A DNA stretch of 64,000 nucleotides from Symbiodinium natans. Taxonomy: Eukaryota > Sar > Dinophyceae > Suessiales > Symbiodiniaceae. The notes beneath the pieces were generated by a model that saw nothing but the letters and a program-made list of their open reading frames with translations, had not been told where the DNA came from and ran no database searches. Shown one piece after another: positions 54,232 through 64,000 of this stretch. Location of the stretch: contig CAJNDS010002668.1 of NCBI GenBank assembly GCA_905221605.1, positions 1,118,350 to 1,182,349 on the forward strand, read 5' to 3'. A program made the translations under genes and the position numbers. Position 1 is the first letter of the stretch, and every line of letters starts with the position of its first letter.

Positions 54232-54594
54232 GTGTTGAGAGCTTCCATCCCCATCGCTGGGGTCCTTGCGAGGTCTCTTTACCTTCGGCGAAGCGCGCAC
54301 CTCGTGAGACAAGGCGTGAAGAATTTAAAGGAGGAGCGCCGGGCGAAGCCTCTGGGAGAATGGCAGGGCTTGAAAAACCACCAAAAAAAGATCACACCAC
54401 CAGCCCACTGTACTGAGATTCGCCTGAAGGATTTATCACAGGTTCCCTTTCGCTTGGCTTGGCTTCCTCCTTTAGCATCGGACGATGGCGCTACCGGGAT
54501 GCCAGGAGGGGCGGATCTTGACTCAGGTAGCGGATCAAGAGCCACGCCCAAGCCCTCAGCCATTGTAGCAGGAACCGTAAACCCTAAACCCTAA
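54232..54594 (+). CDS. Exon or small gene candidate, unknown
   Basis: A 120-codon frame with a basic N-terminal half (LYLRRSAHLVRQGVKNLKEE) and a glycine/serine-rich end, running into CCCTAAA repeats at 54579. The - strand is also open but less convincing. No ATG in a good context at the start. Confidence 0.35.
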   Translation: MLRASIPIAGVLARSLYLRRSAHLVRQGVKNLKEERRAKPLGEWQGLKNHQKKITPPAHCTEIRLKDLSQVPFRLAWLPPLASDDGATGMPGGADLDSGSGSRATPKPSAIVAGTVNPKP

Positions 54595-54636
54595 ACCCTA
54601 AACCCTAAACCCTAAACCCTAAACCCTAAACCCTAA
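54579..54636. repeat. CCCTAAA array, about 8 units
   Basis: Perfect repeats directly after the 54232 open frame. Confidence 0.95.
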
Positions 54637-55332
54637 GCTGTTCCGATAGAGAACCTTTCTGCCCTTACCTATCATCTGGCAGAAAGCCCCCCGTAGGCCC
54701 CTCTGTAGCATCCTGAAGTCGTTCGCGCCTTGGAAGGCAACGAGATGCGCACTCTGATCTGTAGGGTTTAGGGTTTAGGGTTTAGGATTTAGGGTTTAGG
54801 GGTTTGTTCAGGTCTGCTTTTCGTCGCAGAGAAAGTATGGAAGGGCAACACCTCGTCCAAACAGCCAGCTTGCAGCGAACAGTTAACTCACGAGCGCGGA
54901 CCCGTTCACATGTTTGGGACTCCCACTACGGTGCTTTGCTGCTCGTGTAGTGTTCCTAGAAAGAACTCTTTGCGATGCAAAGTTCATTAGTCACATGCTT
55001 GCAGTGACCAACAAAACTGACAACAAATGTTCCCAATGGAACTTGCATGTCGACAGTTTCATTGTTCAGCCTCTTGTTTGGTGAGCACGTTAAGGGTGGT
55101 CAGTGGCCATTGATGCATCAGATCATTCGTGCAGATAAGAGGCTGTGTGCCCTGACAGTATCCGAGATCACTTCCCGATGCCCATATCCCCAAACCGAGC
55201 ATCTTATGGCGTTAGACCGCTAGACCCAACATCGACTCGATTGCTGGATCGAAGATACGTCCAAGTCAAAATCTGGTGCGCAGCACGTTGGCCTTCCTAG
55301 TTGCGGGCCGGTAGAGAGACTCAGCAGTTGCG

Positions 55333-55581
55333 TTGTGTCTTGAGTGTAGGCCTCAAGAAGACTTTTCACTGGTGTCGTTGTCAGTTTCTCCATGTTCATG
55401 GCTAGACTGTTCGACGAGGCTAGGTGTTGTATGTTTTGTGGAAGGTAGTCCGAGTGTTGCTGAACTTGCTGGTGTCGAGCCAGCCTTTATTTCGGTGCTG
55501 TCTAAGATGAAGCATGTTAGGCGCCAAGGTCACAAACCCAGTTCCCAAGCGGGACACTCAAACGGGGTTGACATTGAGGAC
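55333..55581 (+). CDS. Possible last exon of an unknown protein
   Basis: 83-codon frame ending FISVLSKMKHVRRQGHKPSS and a polar tail with a TAA stop. It lies in a stretch of 700 bases without telomeric repeats (54.85-55.6 kb). Composition is protein-like; the 5-prime boundary is unclear. Confidence 0.35.
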
Positions 55582-56099
55582 TAATTAAGGTTTAGAGCCG
55601 GGCTGTGGGCAGGCACTGGTGCAACTTACAATAGCTCCTCTCGTTGCATGAAGCCACAGACAATGAGAGTGTGATGTCGCCAAGGGAGACCTGTAAAAGT
55701 CTCCAGTAGATGTGCATTCCTGTGTTTAGGCTGCCAATCTACCAGCCCTCGAAGTTTGCAGAGAAAGAATCGCTTGGCTGAGAGGCACAGCCGGACGCCG
55801 CAACGCCGTCAGTAGAAGGCTATCTCACTTGGGGAGCTGATGCCGTGGAGCTATGTGGAGCTATCCTTCATCCCAACCCACACCGCGAACTTTGGAATCG
55901 CGTCAAAGGGGGAGGGGTTGATTAAGGCTCAAGGGTTTTGTTTTAGGCCCTCCTTGGCGGCACCATCTCCCCTGCGCAGCCCTGCAAACAGGAGGTACCC
56001 ACTCCACGCCGGCCTCCTACCCCCCACCCCCAACCCCCCCCACTTCGACGGAGCAGGCGGCCACCACCCTTTCGACCATAGCCTTAAAAGCCCGGAAGC

Positions 56100-57090
56100 T
56101 CGAAGAGTCTGACGCCCCAAAACTTTGCACCAAAGCTGAAGGCTGCATTTTGGGGATGTCCAAAGCTCAAAGGACCGCTAGTGCAAGCCAGGTCAAGAGT
56201 CTAGAGTCCAGAGCTAGCTAGTAAGTTGGATATGTGTAGTTGTTAAGGTGGAGTTCGTTGCACTGAAGGGGCTGTTGGGGAGTAGGGGATGAGGGATGTA
56301 GGGGGTGTAGAGTTCAAGGCTTATACCGGGCACGAACTTAGTACAGCCGCATAGCTTGAACCGACGTGGGGATGAAGGACATAACTAGCTGGCTTGCCTA
56401 GGGTTTCAGATTGCTCTACTCCCAAGAGCGAGCCCCTTCGGTTGCCCTCAGAAGGAACTTGCCAGGGTGCTGACCGCATGCTCCTGGCATGTGCAGCGAT
56501 CATTGGAGGTGGCCACACCTAGTTCCACGACCACCCCCCAAATCAGTTGTAGGGTCTTGGGGTATGTGGGATCTGTAGGGTTTAGGGCTGAAAGAGATTA
56601 TTTGGTGACGCGACACACGCTGGGCTGAGGCGTGCTACCACGGACTAGGAAGCCTGAAGTTGCGGGTTCTTTTATTTTATAGGTCTAACCAATGCCAGAA
56701 ACAGCACCCCTGAGTATAAAAAAGGAGTCCTCAAGCTTCTATGGGTAGCGAGACCAAGCGCGCAGGCTTCAATCCTCAACCTGACTGAATGCTGTGATTC
56801 GTTTGTGTGCTAGGGCTACTAGGGTTGGGGATTTAGGGTTGAAAGTTTGGGGCTCAGGGATGGGAACTAGGATTTCGGGCCGAGAGCTTGGGGGTACAGC
56901 TCATGACCTCAGCTATGTCGAGGCCTCGTTAAATTTATGGTAGAGTAAAAGCTTCAAAGTAAGGGCAAAAGCATAGTTTGAACGGCCACGTTTCCACTCA
57001 CTCGCCCGTCAAATGTGAAGGGGCGACGCATTAAGACACTCGGCAGACCACAAGAAACAAGCCCGCGAGTCGAGGGTTGCATCCTTGGCG
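56100..57090. other. About 1 kb without a convincing gene
   Basis: Mixed unique sequence with few telomeric units. Short open frames on both strands lack splice context. Nothing recognisable. Confidence 0.4.
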
Positions 57091-57596
57091 GCTTAAGGAT
57101 GTTCGGCTTGAGGGACCTTTGCTCGAAATCGTAAACTCCTGAATGGCCGCTTTAGCGTTTGTGGCGTTAGGTCGAATCTTGAGGCTTCAGGCTCAGCATT
57201 CTGCCTTGCTTGCAGAAGGGGCCTGTCCAGGTTATGAAGAAATTCAGGTACTTCGCATAGGGCTTGAAGGCCAAAGTGCCCCAAGAAGAACTGCATTCTT
57301 TGGTTCGCAAGATACGATGAACCCTTCGAGGTCAGGGATGTGAAGTTGGGCGCGCGCATTCGCAACCCTACAACCTGGAGCCTCTAGCAACCAAGACCGA
57401 AGCCCTGGACCCATGAGCCCCTGAAGAGCACCTAAAGGCCCCATATTCCCCCCCCCCCCCCCCACCTCCCCCAAAGAATCCTCAACTGCCCAGGGGCTGA
57501 AGCTGGCAGCTCATGCAAAGCTCTCGTCTTGCGCGCGCTGGGCTCACGGGCAGCCTAAAGATGGGCTCTACTAGGGCTCCGAAAATGCTCTAAGAT

Positions 57597-58148
57597 TCAA
57601 GTTTGGCTGCTTGAGGCGACATATCGTGAAGACTTAGGGAAGCCAAAGCAAAGGTGCCCACCGCATGTTGCAGACTGCACAGCCCTTGAGAGCTTCAGAA
57701 CCCTGACTTCCTTGAGCACAGTGCTTCGAGTGGCCATGGCGTTGCTTCGGGCAGTGGTGATCCTGCTGCCTTGCAGGGAGCTCAACCGAAGCTCACGGGA
57801 GATTTCTTCGGGGGGACTTGAGGTTTCAAGAACAAGTTCAGAGGATCCCAGTCCAAGTGTGACCAAAATCTTGAGCTGTCAGTGTCAACCCTAAACATAC
57901 TGTTCAACCCGGCAGTGCTTCATAGAAGAAGCCAACATACTTCGCAAGCTGAGGCGTCTTCGCCAAAGACGCTGCAGATTTGGCGAGGGTCGAACAGGAC
58001 AGGGGTAAGCAAACCATGTCGAAAATGAGACAACAGAAGGCGGCATTGGGTTTGAATCCACCACACTGCTAGATAGCTCCTGCGCTGCTAGTGGTTCCTT
58101 AGAATGTGCAGCTTGGCTTAGGGCCTTGGGATCGTTTCTGAGTTTCAT
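57597..58148 (-). CDS. Possible - strand gene start plus second exon, unknown
   Basis: On the - strand, an ATG at 58148 with A at -3 opens 85 codons (MKLRNDPKALSQAAHSKEPL). A second frame at 57866-57597 (EEISRELRLSSLQGSRITTA) could follow after an intron. Serine-rich, probably disordered. Weak support, both frames uncertain. Confidence 0.3.
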
Positions 58149-58937
58149 GATGAATGGACATAGAAATCTTACCGGCCAGAAGCCTCTATTTTGTATTATT
58201 TGTGTTGGTTTTCGGGTGTTCTCGCGCTCGCAGGCTCACTTATTCACGTTTAAACTAAAAACCCCGCGAGAATCAGCGAACAATCCCTATGAATAATGTA
58301 AAATACAAGTGCATGGAATGACAGCGTGTATCAACAAGCACGTTCGCAGGCTGAGGTAGGGGCCAAGCGACCCCCTTCAAAGGAATTGTATAATTATGAG
58401 GTTGAAGACTTGGATGTTATGTCGGTGAGTAAAACCAGGCCCGCCTTTTCATAAGGACCCCGCGACTTTGAGGGGGGTTTGTCAAGGTGGTTGATTTGAA
58501 TCCTATTTCAACTCCAAAACCTCAAAGCCCAGTGTGGTTACGCGAAACCTAAACCCATACCCTCCTAAGGTTTAAAGATTGGACCTTCAGGAGTATGAGG
58601 TGCCATCGGCAAAGGACGATCCCAATGCAGATGCCCTGCTGGCCCGGCTAGGGAGGGCTCAGGGTCTGGGGTTCCGGGTTTCAGGTTTCGGGTTTAGGGT
58701 TTTGGGTCTGATTCAGGCCTTCTGAGTTGACGGTCTAGGCTCTTTAGGGTTTGGTCCTTGTTAGGGCATTTGAAATTATTTCAGCCTTGTTTGACAGGTT
58801 GAGAGCGCGATTCCAGATCCCGCGAAATGGGCTTACTGGAAGGCAATGTAAGCGTAAGCTGTCCGGGGTGTGTCTGTGTGGCATGAAGAAAGTTGTTCAG
58901 CATGTTGTCGGTGGCAGTGATGATGGCGGCCTGACAG

Positions 58938-59088
58938 AAGACTTTGGACATGGCTCGCACCGAATGTGGGCCGCCTGGGGCTGCACTATATCGCCTCGAC
59001 TACATGTCCGACCGCGCCGCCATCGGAAGGGGCCACCTGCCCTTCAAGAGCTGCCGCGTGACACGGCGCTCCGAGTGGGCAATGGCCG
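58938..59088 (+). CDS. Exon candidate, unknown
   Basis: gcctgacag|AAGACT; frame ALYRLDYMSDRAAIGRGHLP and FKSCRVTRRSEWAMA, ending at a GC donor just before an in-frame TAG. More protein-like than the longer overlapping frame 58751-59182. Confidence 0.45.
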
Positions 59089-59427
59089 GCTAGATGCGCT
59101 TACCAGCCAATTGTTGGCAGCTTGGAGAGGAGGCCGCAGATGGCAGCCATGGACTGGGACCTCGTGCCCTGTCCAGGCTTGAAAGTGTAGAAAGCACACA
59201 GCGGCTGCTTTTCCCGGGCTGGGGGCATGTCGAGGTCAGCCATCGCGAAGGCCCGCCAAGCCTAGTGGCTCAATTGAAGCCACCTCCAGTTGCAGATTCA
59301 GACATGTTTGCCAGCTAAGGGCTTCAAGAGCTGTAATGGCTTTTGGGTGCATTCAGGGGCTTGTAGAGCGTGAGGGGTGTTTGTGGGCCTAGGGTTCAGG
59401 GAGGGTTAGGGGCTATGGCAGTTTTCG

Positions 59428-59524
59428 GGCTGGAGACCTCACATTCATCCCAACGCCCACCTCGAAGGCGGCGCAGGACGAGGTGCCTTGGCTGGATATG
59501 GTCCTGGACCAGTGCACCCACAAG
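59428..59524 (+). CDS. Exon candidate, unknown
   Basis: Frame GDLTFIPTPTSKAAQDEVPW and LDMVLDQCTHK, followed by TTTAGGG-type repeats (59530-59555). Good composition; perhaps the same gene as 58938 and 59654. Confidence 0.45.
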
Positions 59525-59653
59525 GTTTCGGGGTTTGGGGTTTAAGGTTTAGGGTAAACAGCAGACGAGCTTACTAGGGCTTGTTCGGCCAAGCGGGATT
59601 GCGGCCTAGATATCTGTGGTGATCGCGCATTTAAATCCAAGACACTTCCACCT

Positions 59654-59995
59654 TTGTTGGTAGCATGTCCCGAAGATGGAGGCATTGTCCAGTATTGGCA
59701 GTCACAGCTTTACAAAGACCTGAGGCCGCTGAACCGCCTGAAGAGCAACCCAAGTTCCGAAAGCCTCAAGAGACAACCCCCCTGCCCCTCCCCCCGAAGC
59801 CTCATCCTCATCCCACCAGCCAAGGAGGCAGGCTCAGGCTTAGTAGAGGAGTGGGACAAGCACATGGAGGCCATCCGCACCTGCCTTCTTGAGGGTCCTG
59901 CTTCACAACGTTTCTGGCACGAGGGCTTTTGCCTTCCAGTGGGCTCAACTTCCTGCCCTACCATCCTGAACCTTGAAAGGCTGTGCAAGGATTAA
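59654..59995 (+). CDS. Possible last exon of the 58.9-60 kb gene, unknown
   Basis: 113-codon frame with stop at 59993-59995. It includes VACPEDGGIVQYWQSQLYKD and EEWDKHMEAIRTCLLEG. No domain recognised. C-rich non-coding sequence follows. Confidence 0.4.
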   Translation: MLVACPEDGGIVQYWQSQLYKDLRPLNRLKSNPSSESLKRQPPCPSPRSLILIPPAKEAGSGLVEEWDKHMEAIRTCLLEGPASQRFWHEGFCLPVGSTSCPTILNLERLCKD

Positions 59996-60240
59996 AATGA
60001 GCTGAACAGAAGAGTTGGTCCCCCCACCCCCCACCCCCAACCCCCACCCAGAAAGAAATCACTAAACCCACAAACCCTTAAACACCAAGCCTCTGAGCCC
60101 CGCACACCCTTAACCCCAAGAGAGGACAGTTGAAGGCAAGATGACGTTTGGAGTTTCGAGTTTAGGGCTTTTAAGGTTTCAGGAGATGTTCATCAGTGGG
60201 TTTCGGGAGCTGTGAGAGTCTAGCGGTCTGGGAGTCAGCG

Positions 60241-60345
60241 GGAGAGACTTGCGGGACCCGATTTCAGATGGAGAAGAGGCTCTACCAGCTGCATTGCCTC
60301 TGAAGAGAAGGCAGAAGTTTCGAGTTTCAAAAGGGTCTGGTCATA
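60241..60345 (+). CDS. Exon candidate upstream of the p24 gene
   Basis: Frame RDLRDPISDGEEALPAALPL and KRRQKFRVSKGSGHR, hydrophilic. It does not look like the signal peptide expected upstream of a p24 protein, so its gene is unknown. Confidence 0.3.
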
Positions 60346-60618
60346 GGGCGTTTTCCTTCTGAAAGCCTCCACCCCGACTCTGCTTCTGCCAGCTCCTTTT
60401 TAGAGGGATGCTTCGGGTTTGGAGGTTGGGTGGGAGACGCAGTCCAAAAGATCCCTCTTTCAATCCCCGAAACCTTCCCTAAACTCACCCTAAACCCATG
60501 AATCCCCGGAACTTTCTGTAGCCCAACGCACCCTATGCCCACGATTCCCCGAAACGATTCTGTAGCCCAACTTCCCCTGAGCCCATGAATCCCGGAAACG
60601 ATTCTGTAGCCCTCACAG

Positions 60619-60684
60619 GGCTTTACACCCGAGCTCCTCCTGACCTTTCCGCTGCCGGGCCGAAGTGACGAGTTCTTCTATGAG
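60619..60684 (+). CDS. p24 exon 1 (of those seen)
   Basis: cctcacag|GGCTTT, 22 whole codons, GC donor (tatgag|gccccc). Encodes GFTPELLLTFPLPGRSDEFF then YE, matching the beta strand ending in xCFYE of p24 proteins, with Phe at the Cys position. TTTAGGG-type repeats follow at 60713-60750. Confidence 0.8.
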
Positions 60685-63600
60685 GCCCCCGAGATCAAGG
60701 GGACGGCTTTGGGGGTTTAGGGTATAGGGCTTATTGTTTAGGGTTTAGGGGAGGGTTCTGGGCCTTCGGGCTCATGGCTTTGGAGGCCTTGAAAGCTTCT
60801 TGCTGAAGGTCGACCGCATGCAAGCTAAGGCCGTGGCATGTATCTAACTGCTGGTCCCTGCATAAACACTTATAGCAGTGTACATGGCTTAACAATGAAG
60901 TTCACAGGCTTGCGCAACCTTGCGCACGAAGCCGGGCCGAGCGAATGACCAAGCGAAAAGGTCGCCTTTGGGGACACATACTTCTTGGCTGCACTGTCAA
61001 GAGAAAATGAACGCAGCAACGAAAGCATGGAGCGGCTGAGCGGCTTTGCCCTTCAATTGCCGCCACTGCTGAACGCAGAGCAAAGGGATTCCTTGGCAAG
61101 CTGCAGACGAAGTTCGACCTCAAGTCACAGCCCGGTTTTCAGGTTCCACGGACATTAATTGACCTGCCCAATCATGAGGGATGACCTCCTCGTAAGTCCC
61201 AAGACTGCCCCAAGCCCAAAACACCAACAATCCTGCAGCCCAATACCGTAAACCAAAAACCCTAAACCATAAACCGACCCTAAGAACCCTGTACCCTGAA
61301 CCTCAAATCCTTGTTCCTTATGCAGGATATCCCGGAGAACTCCCCACCAGTGCTCATCCGCGGCGGCTTCTTCGCTTCGGCGTCGGAGGTCAAGTTGAAC
61401 AGGGTCTAATGGGATTTAGTGGTGCCTCAATTGACTTAAAGTGGGTCTAGCAGGGGTTGCAAGGAGCTTTATAGGGTTTAGCAGGATTTATGTGGAGTGG
61501 GTGCGAGGGCTAGGGGTTTAGTTCTTAGGGTTTAGGATTGGTGGAATGGGGATGATTCTTGTGGAGCGTTTCTCTGTCGGCTGCATGGCCAGCCGGGGCA
61601 AACCTTCAAGCGAAGCCCTAAACTCTAGGCTCCAAACCGCCCGGAAAGCCCTGAGGCGGATGCAGGGGGCTTGGATTGTTGCTTTTTGACGTTCAACCAA
61701 CATGGCGCAAGACACATCAACGAGATCACATCTTGAAGCATCCGAAGTTTTCCTACCAATAGGAAGTGGTTACGGCTCCTTTCGGATCATGATGACTGTG
61801 GCGTAGCCAGAACCCTGCCTAAGCCTTGAAACCTGACAGAATGCAGCAACTACAATACGGAGCTGGAGTGCCACAACTTGCTTTCCAGGAGACATCTACA
61901 GTAGAGCGGCAGGCTCAGACACTGGCAGACCTTCACAGGGATGGGCCATTTGTAGGACTTGTGCTAAACTAGGATCCCCCGTGGGTCTCGATTATCGTAT
62001 AAGTCTTCTGGCCTAAGGTGCCGTAAAGGGCCCCCAATCTAAATCAACCCCCGTACTCACATAGAGATTATATTCTCGAAGTTTTCACTCACCAAGACCC
62101 CCCAACCTTGGAATCTCAAAAATGCACCGTGGAATGTAGATGTCCAGCAAGACTGTCTACCTTGGCATTTGGGGGCCCTGACTTGGGCTGCAGGCGTGAG
62201 ATAGAGGCGCTAGGTTTACCTTTAAAGCCTCCTCATCCTGAGCCTGAAAACCCTTCTTGGGGTAGTTTCACGGTCCCTTAGTATGAGCCCTTAAAACGGG
62301 TACCCCTTAAATGTCCCTCATAGGCCCTATACAAATGAAGGGCCCATACATCAGAACCCTTTAAGGACCATATTAAGGGCCCGTGTAAATACCCTTAGAA
62401 CCCTGCGCATATCAAGCTTGAGCCCCCCACGCCTCTGAGGTTCAGCATCACTGATCCCAAGGGCAACGTCATCTTTGAGCCTCGGCAGGTTTAGGGTTTA
62501 GGGTTTAGGGTTTAGGGTTTCGGGTTTAAGGTTTAGGGTTTAGGGTTTAGGGTTTAGGGTTTAGGGGGGGTTTTCTGTGGGGGTAGAAAGAGAGAACCAT
62601 CTGTTTGGAAACACTCAGTTAATCTGCTTTGTTCTGGAGCGGTCTGCGGGCTCCCGGAGTTTAAGGTTTAGTGCCTAAGAAAGATCCTAAGAATTACTGC
62701 GAACGAAGTGGCAGAAGCTACCCAAGGAGAAGAAGGATCAGGCACGCCCGCGTGGGGAAGGGAGCAGCCTCAACCCTGAGCATCCAGAGCCCGAAGCAGC
62801 AAGCTCCGAACCTCCCGCCTGAAGCCTAAACCCCCAAAACCCAAAAGCACCTAAACTCCAAGCCCGCAAAAATAACAAAACTGCTCCAAGCGTTCCCACC
62901 CCAGAAATTGCAGGCAGAAGGTTTGTTTCACTTCATGGCGAAGAAAAGTGGCACCTACACCTTCATCGCTGGAAGCCCAGGGGTACGCTTCATGTTCCTT
63001 CTTGAGGTAGGGACCCCAAGTATAGACATCCAAACTTTTCGGATCCCCTTATAATAGGACCCCAGAAAGGTACCCCTAATATCGTAAAACCCCCATATGG
63101 GGGTTTCCGAAATAGGAGTACCCTTTTGGGGGGTCTCTTTCAAAGGGATTCTATTCTAGTTGGGGTGGGTATCCCTATTTTGGGAGCTGCAATATGCTTG
63201 TTATTGGTGAGTGTCTATATGGTTCCTTATCAATATTGGTGAGTATACATATTGGGTGTCCTTTTTGGGAATACTAGCAAGAAACACCCTCCCAAAACCC
63301 AGCCCCCCCCCCCCTGGTCTCCGAGCCCAATCGAGTCTCGGTGTAAAGCACACGCGGCAAGGAGTGCTTTGAGGTGCTTTTGACTGAAGAAAGGTCTCAA
63401 GATTCATGGGTCGGGTGGGGGGGGGGGTCTGCGAAATTACGCACGCGCCCAGAGGCATTCAGAAGAGGCTCCTAAGTCTTAAAGCAACGAAGCATCCCGC
63501 ATTCCTGCTCTGTCTGTGGGAACCCTTTGAGTTGGGGTGGCCTGCAACCCCTCAAGCTCGAGGTCAGCAACCACAGATGGATGGAGGAGCCTCGGTGCGT

Positions 63601-64000
63601 AGTTTCTGCGGTTTAAGGGCACGGGGGTTGCAAGATTTGGGGTGTTTTTCAGGAAGCAGTGGCCTTTCCCTCTTCCGTAGTCTCGCTGAGACATGCTGAG
63701 ACTATCTACTTATCTCGGAGGGCCCCTCGCATCAATCTGACTTGCATACGTTTGACCCGAGATGTTCCCGGAGCTGAGCCATGTCCTCACCCTTTCAAGG
63801 AGAAGATGGTGACCTTCGCTGTGGGGAAAGGGAACGAGACGCACCTGCAGCCACAGCATCTTACAACCATGGAGGAGCCTTGCAGTGGTAGCTTTTTGCT
63901 CTAGCGGCAGATAGAAGAACACAGGCTGTAAGCACACAGGACCACGTCAAGTCCATTGAGAAGACGCTCGTCGACATCCAGACTGAGTCGACCTACCTCT
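60619..64000 (+). CDS. p24/TMED family (emp24/gp25L, GOLD-domain) cargo receptor, split gene, cut by the window end
   Basis: Six exons give the p24 lumenal domain in order: LLLTFPLPGRSDEFFYE, DIPENSPPVLIRGGFFAS, FSITDPKGNVIFEPRQ, AEGLFHFMAKKSGTYTF, KMVTFAVGKGNETHL and DHVKSIEKTLVDIQTEST. p24 proteins are type I membrane proteins of COPII/COPI vesicles that sort cargo such as GPI-anchored proteins between ER and Golgi. The first exon is preceded by no visible signal-peptide exon. The transmembrane helix and cytosolic FF/KK tail lie beyond the window. Both cysteines of the usual GOLD disulfide appear replaced (F in FFYE, I in YTFI). Junction phases agree except for small ambiguities. Introns again have TTTAGGG near donors and CCCTAAA near acceptors. 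Confidence 0.85.
61326..61402 (+). CDS. p24 exon 2
   Basis: ttatgcag|GATATC encodes DIPENSPPVLIRGGFFASAS and EVKLN. It is preceded by CCCTAAA-like repeats (61245-61310). AGG is present on both sides of the following intron. Confidence 0.85.
62440..62488 (+). CDS. p24 exon 3
   Basis: cctctgag|G completes an Arg codon, then FSITDPKGNVIFEPRQ, ending at cggcag|gtttag where a TTTAGGG array starts at once. xxDPxGNVxFE is the core p24 GOLD motif. Confidence 0.85.
62489..62566. repeat. TTTAGGG array at the donor of p24 exon 3
   Basis: About 10 units; the first unit overlaps the GT donor itself (cag|gtttaggg). Confidence 0.95.
62914..62979 (+). CDS. p24 exon 4
   Basis: attgcag|GCAGAA encodes AEGLFHFMAKKSGTYTFIAG and SP, matching EGxFxFTAxxxGxYxxCFxN. 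The expected Cys is Ile. Confidence 0.8.
63040..63180. repeat. Family F dispersed repeat, copy 2
   Basis: ccttataataggaccccaga, aaggtacccctaatatcgta, gggggtttccgaaatagg, aaagggattctattctag. Lies in the p24 intron after exon 4. Confidence 0.5.
63800..63850 (+). CDS. p24 exon 5
   Basis: cctttcaag|GAGAAG encodes EKMVTFAVGKGNETHLQ, the strand before the lumenal coiled coil. The donor is unclear (ctgcag|ccacag). Confidence 0.75.
63940..64000 (+). CDS. p24 exon 6, truncated by the window end
   Basis: gcacacag|GACCAC encodes DHVKSIEKTLVDIQTESTYL, the start of the lumenal coiled coil before the membrane helix. Confidence 0.8.

Noticed and set aside
1-64000. CRISPR arrays, rRNA, tRNA, bacterial operons
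   Set aside because: No regular repeat-spacer structure, no recognisable RNA genes and no closely packed long genes were seen.

Overview
This window looks like nuclear DNA of a dinoflagellate or a close alveolate relative. Recognisable genes are cut into very small exons. Nearly every acceptor I could place reads AG|G. Donors are a mixture of GC, GT and at least one GA. Introns are long and full of repeats, and telomere-type repeats (TTTAGGG/CCCTAAA) are scattered through the whole 64 kb. There are no operons, Shine-Dalgarno sites, CRISPR arrays, rRNA or tRNA genes that I can see. Most long open frames are low-complexity or repeat-derived. Real coding sequence was found by joining short exons whose reading phases fit and whose motifs fall in the family's order.

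Layout. (1) About 0.9-7.7 kb, + strand: the nucleotide-binding half of an ABC transporter resembling the peroxisomal/subfamily D type, in about 13 exons; some unknown exons lie upstream (0-0.8 kb). (2) 7.7-13 kb: scattered + strand exon candidates of unknown function, including one with a membrane segment, then a fold-back element and an AT-rich island. (3) About 14.1-27.6 kb, + strand: a kinesin-14-like gene (stalk, neck, motor start, P-loop, the strand before DLL). Its introns hold a minisatellite (19.6-20.4 kb), a run of 39 G and a 2.5-kb tandem array of about 209 bp. (4) 28-39.5 kb: weaker exon candidates, several on the - strand, one strongly hydrophobic. (5) 40,289-41,572, + strand: a single-exon phosphotransferase of the aminoglycoside-phosphotransferase (APH) fold, the only long uninterrupted gene. 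(6) 42-60.3 kb: many short exon candidates, mostly + strand, unidentified. (7) 60.6 kb to the window end, + strand: a p24/TMED (emp24/gp25L, GOLD-domain) cargo receptor in at least six exons, running off the window.

The most striking pattern concerns introns. TTTAGGG-type repeats lie just downstream of donors, and CCCTAAA-type repeats lie just upstream of acceptors. In RNA these two are complementary, so many introns could fold into hairpins that bring the splice sites together. Exons therefore tend to sit between a CCCTAAA array on the left and a TTTAGGG array on the right. Several junctions also carry 3-7 bp direct repeats, as expected of inserted introns (introners). Two copies of a short inverted-repeat element have telomeric arrays inserted inside them, so at least some of these arrays arrived after the element.

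The genes do not form a pathway. An ABC transporter, a motor protein, a small-molecule kinase and a secretory cargo receptor are ordinary neighbours in a eukaryotic genome. The four recognised genes are all on the + strand, which fits the same-direction gene clusters of dinoflagellates, with possible - strand genes between them.
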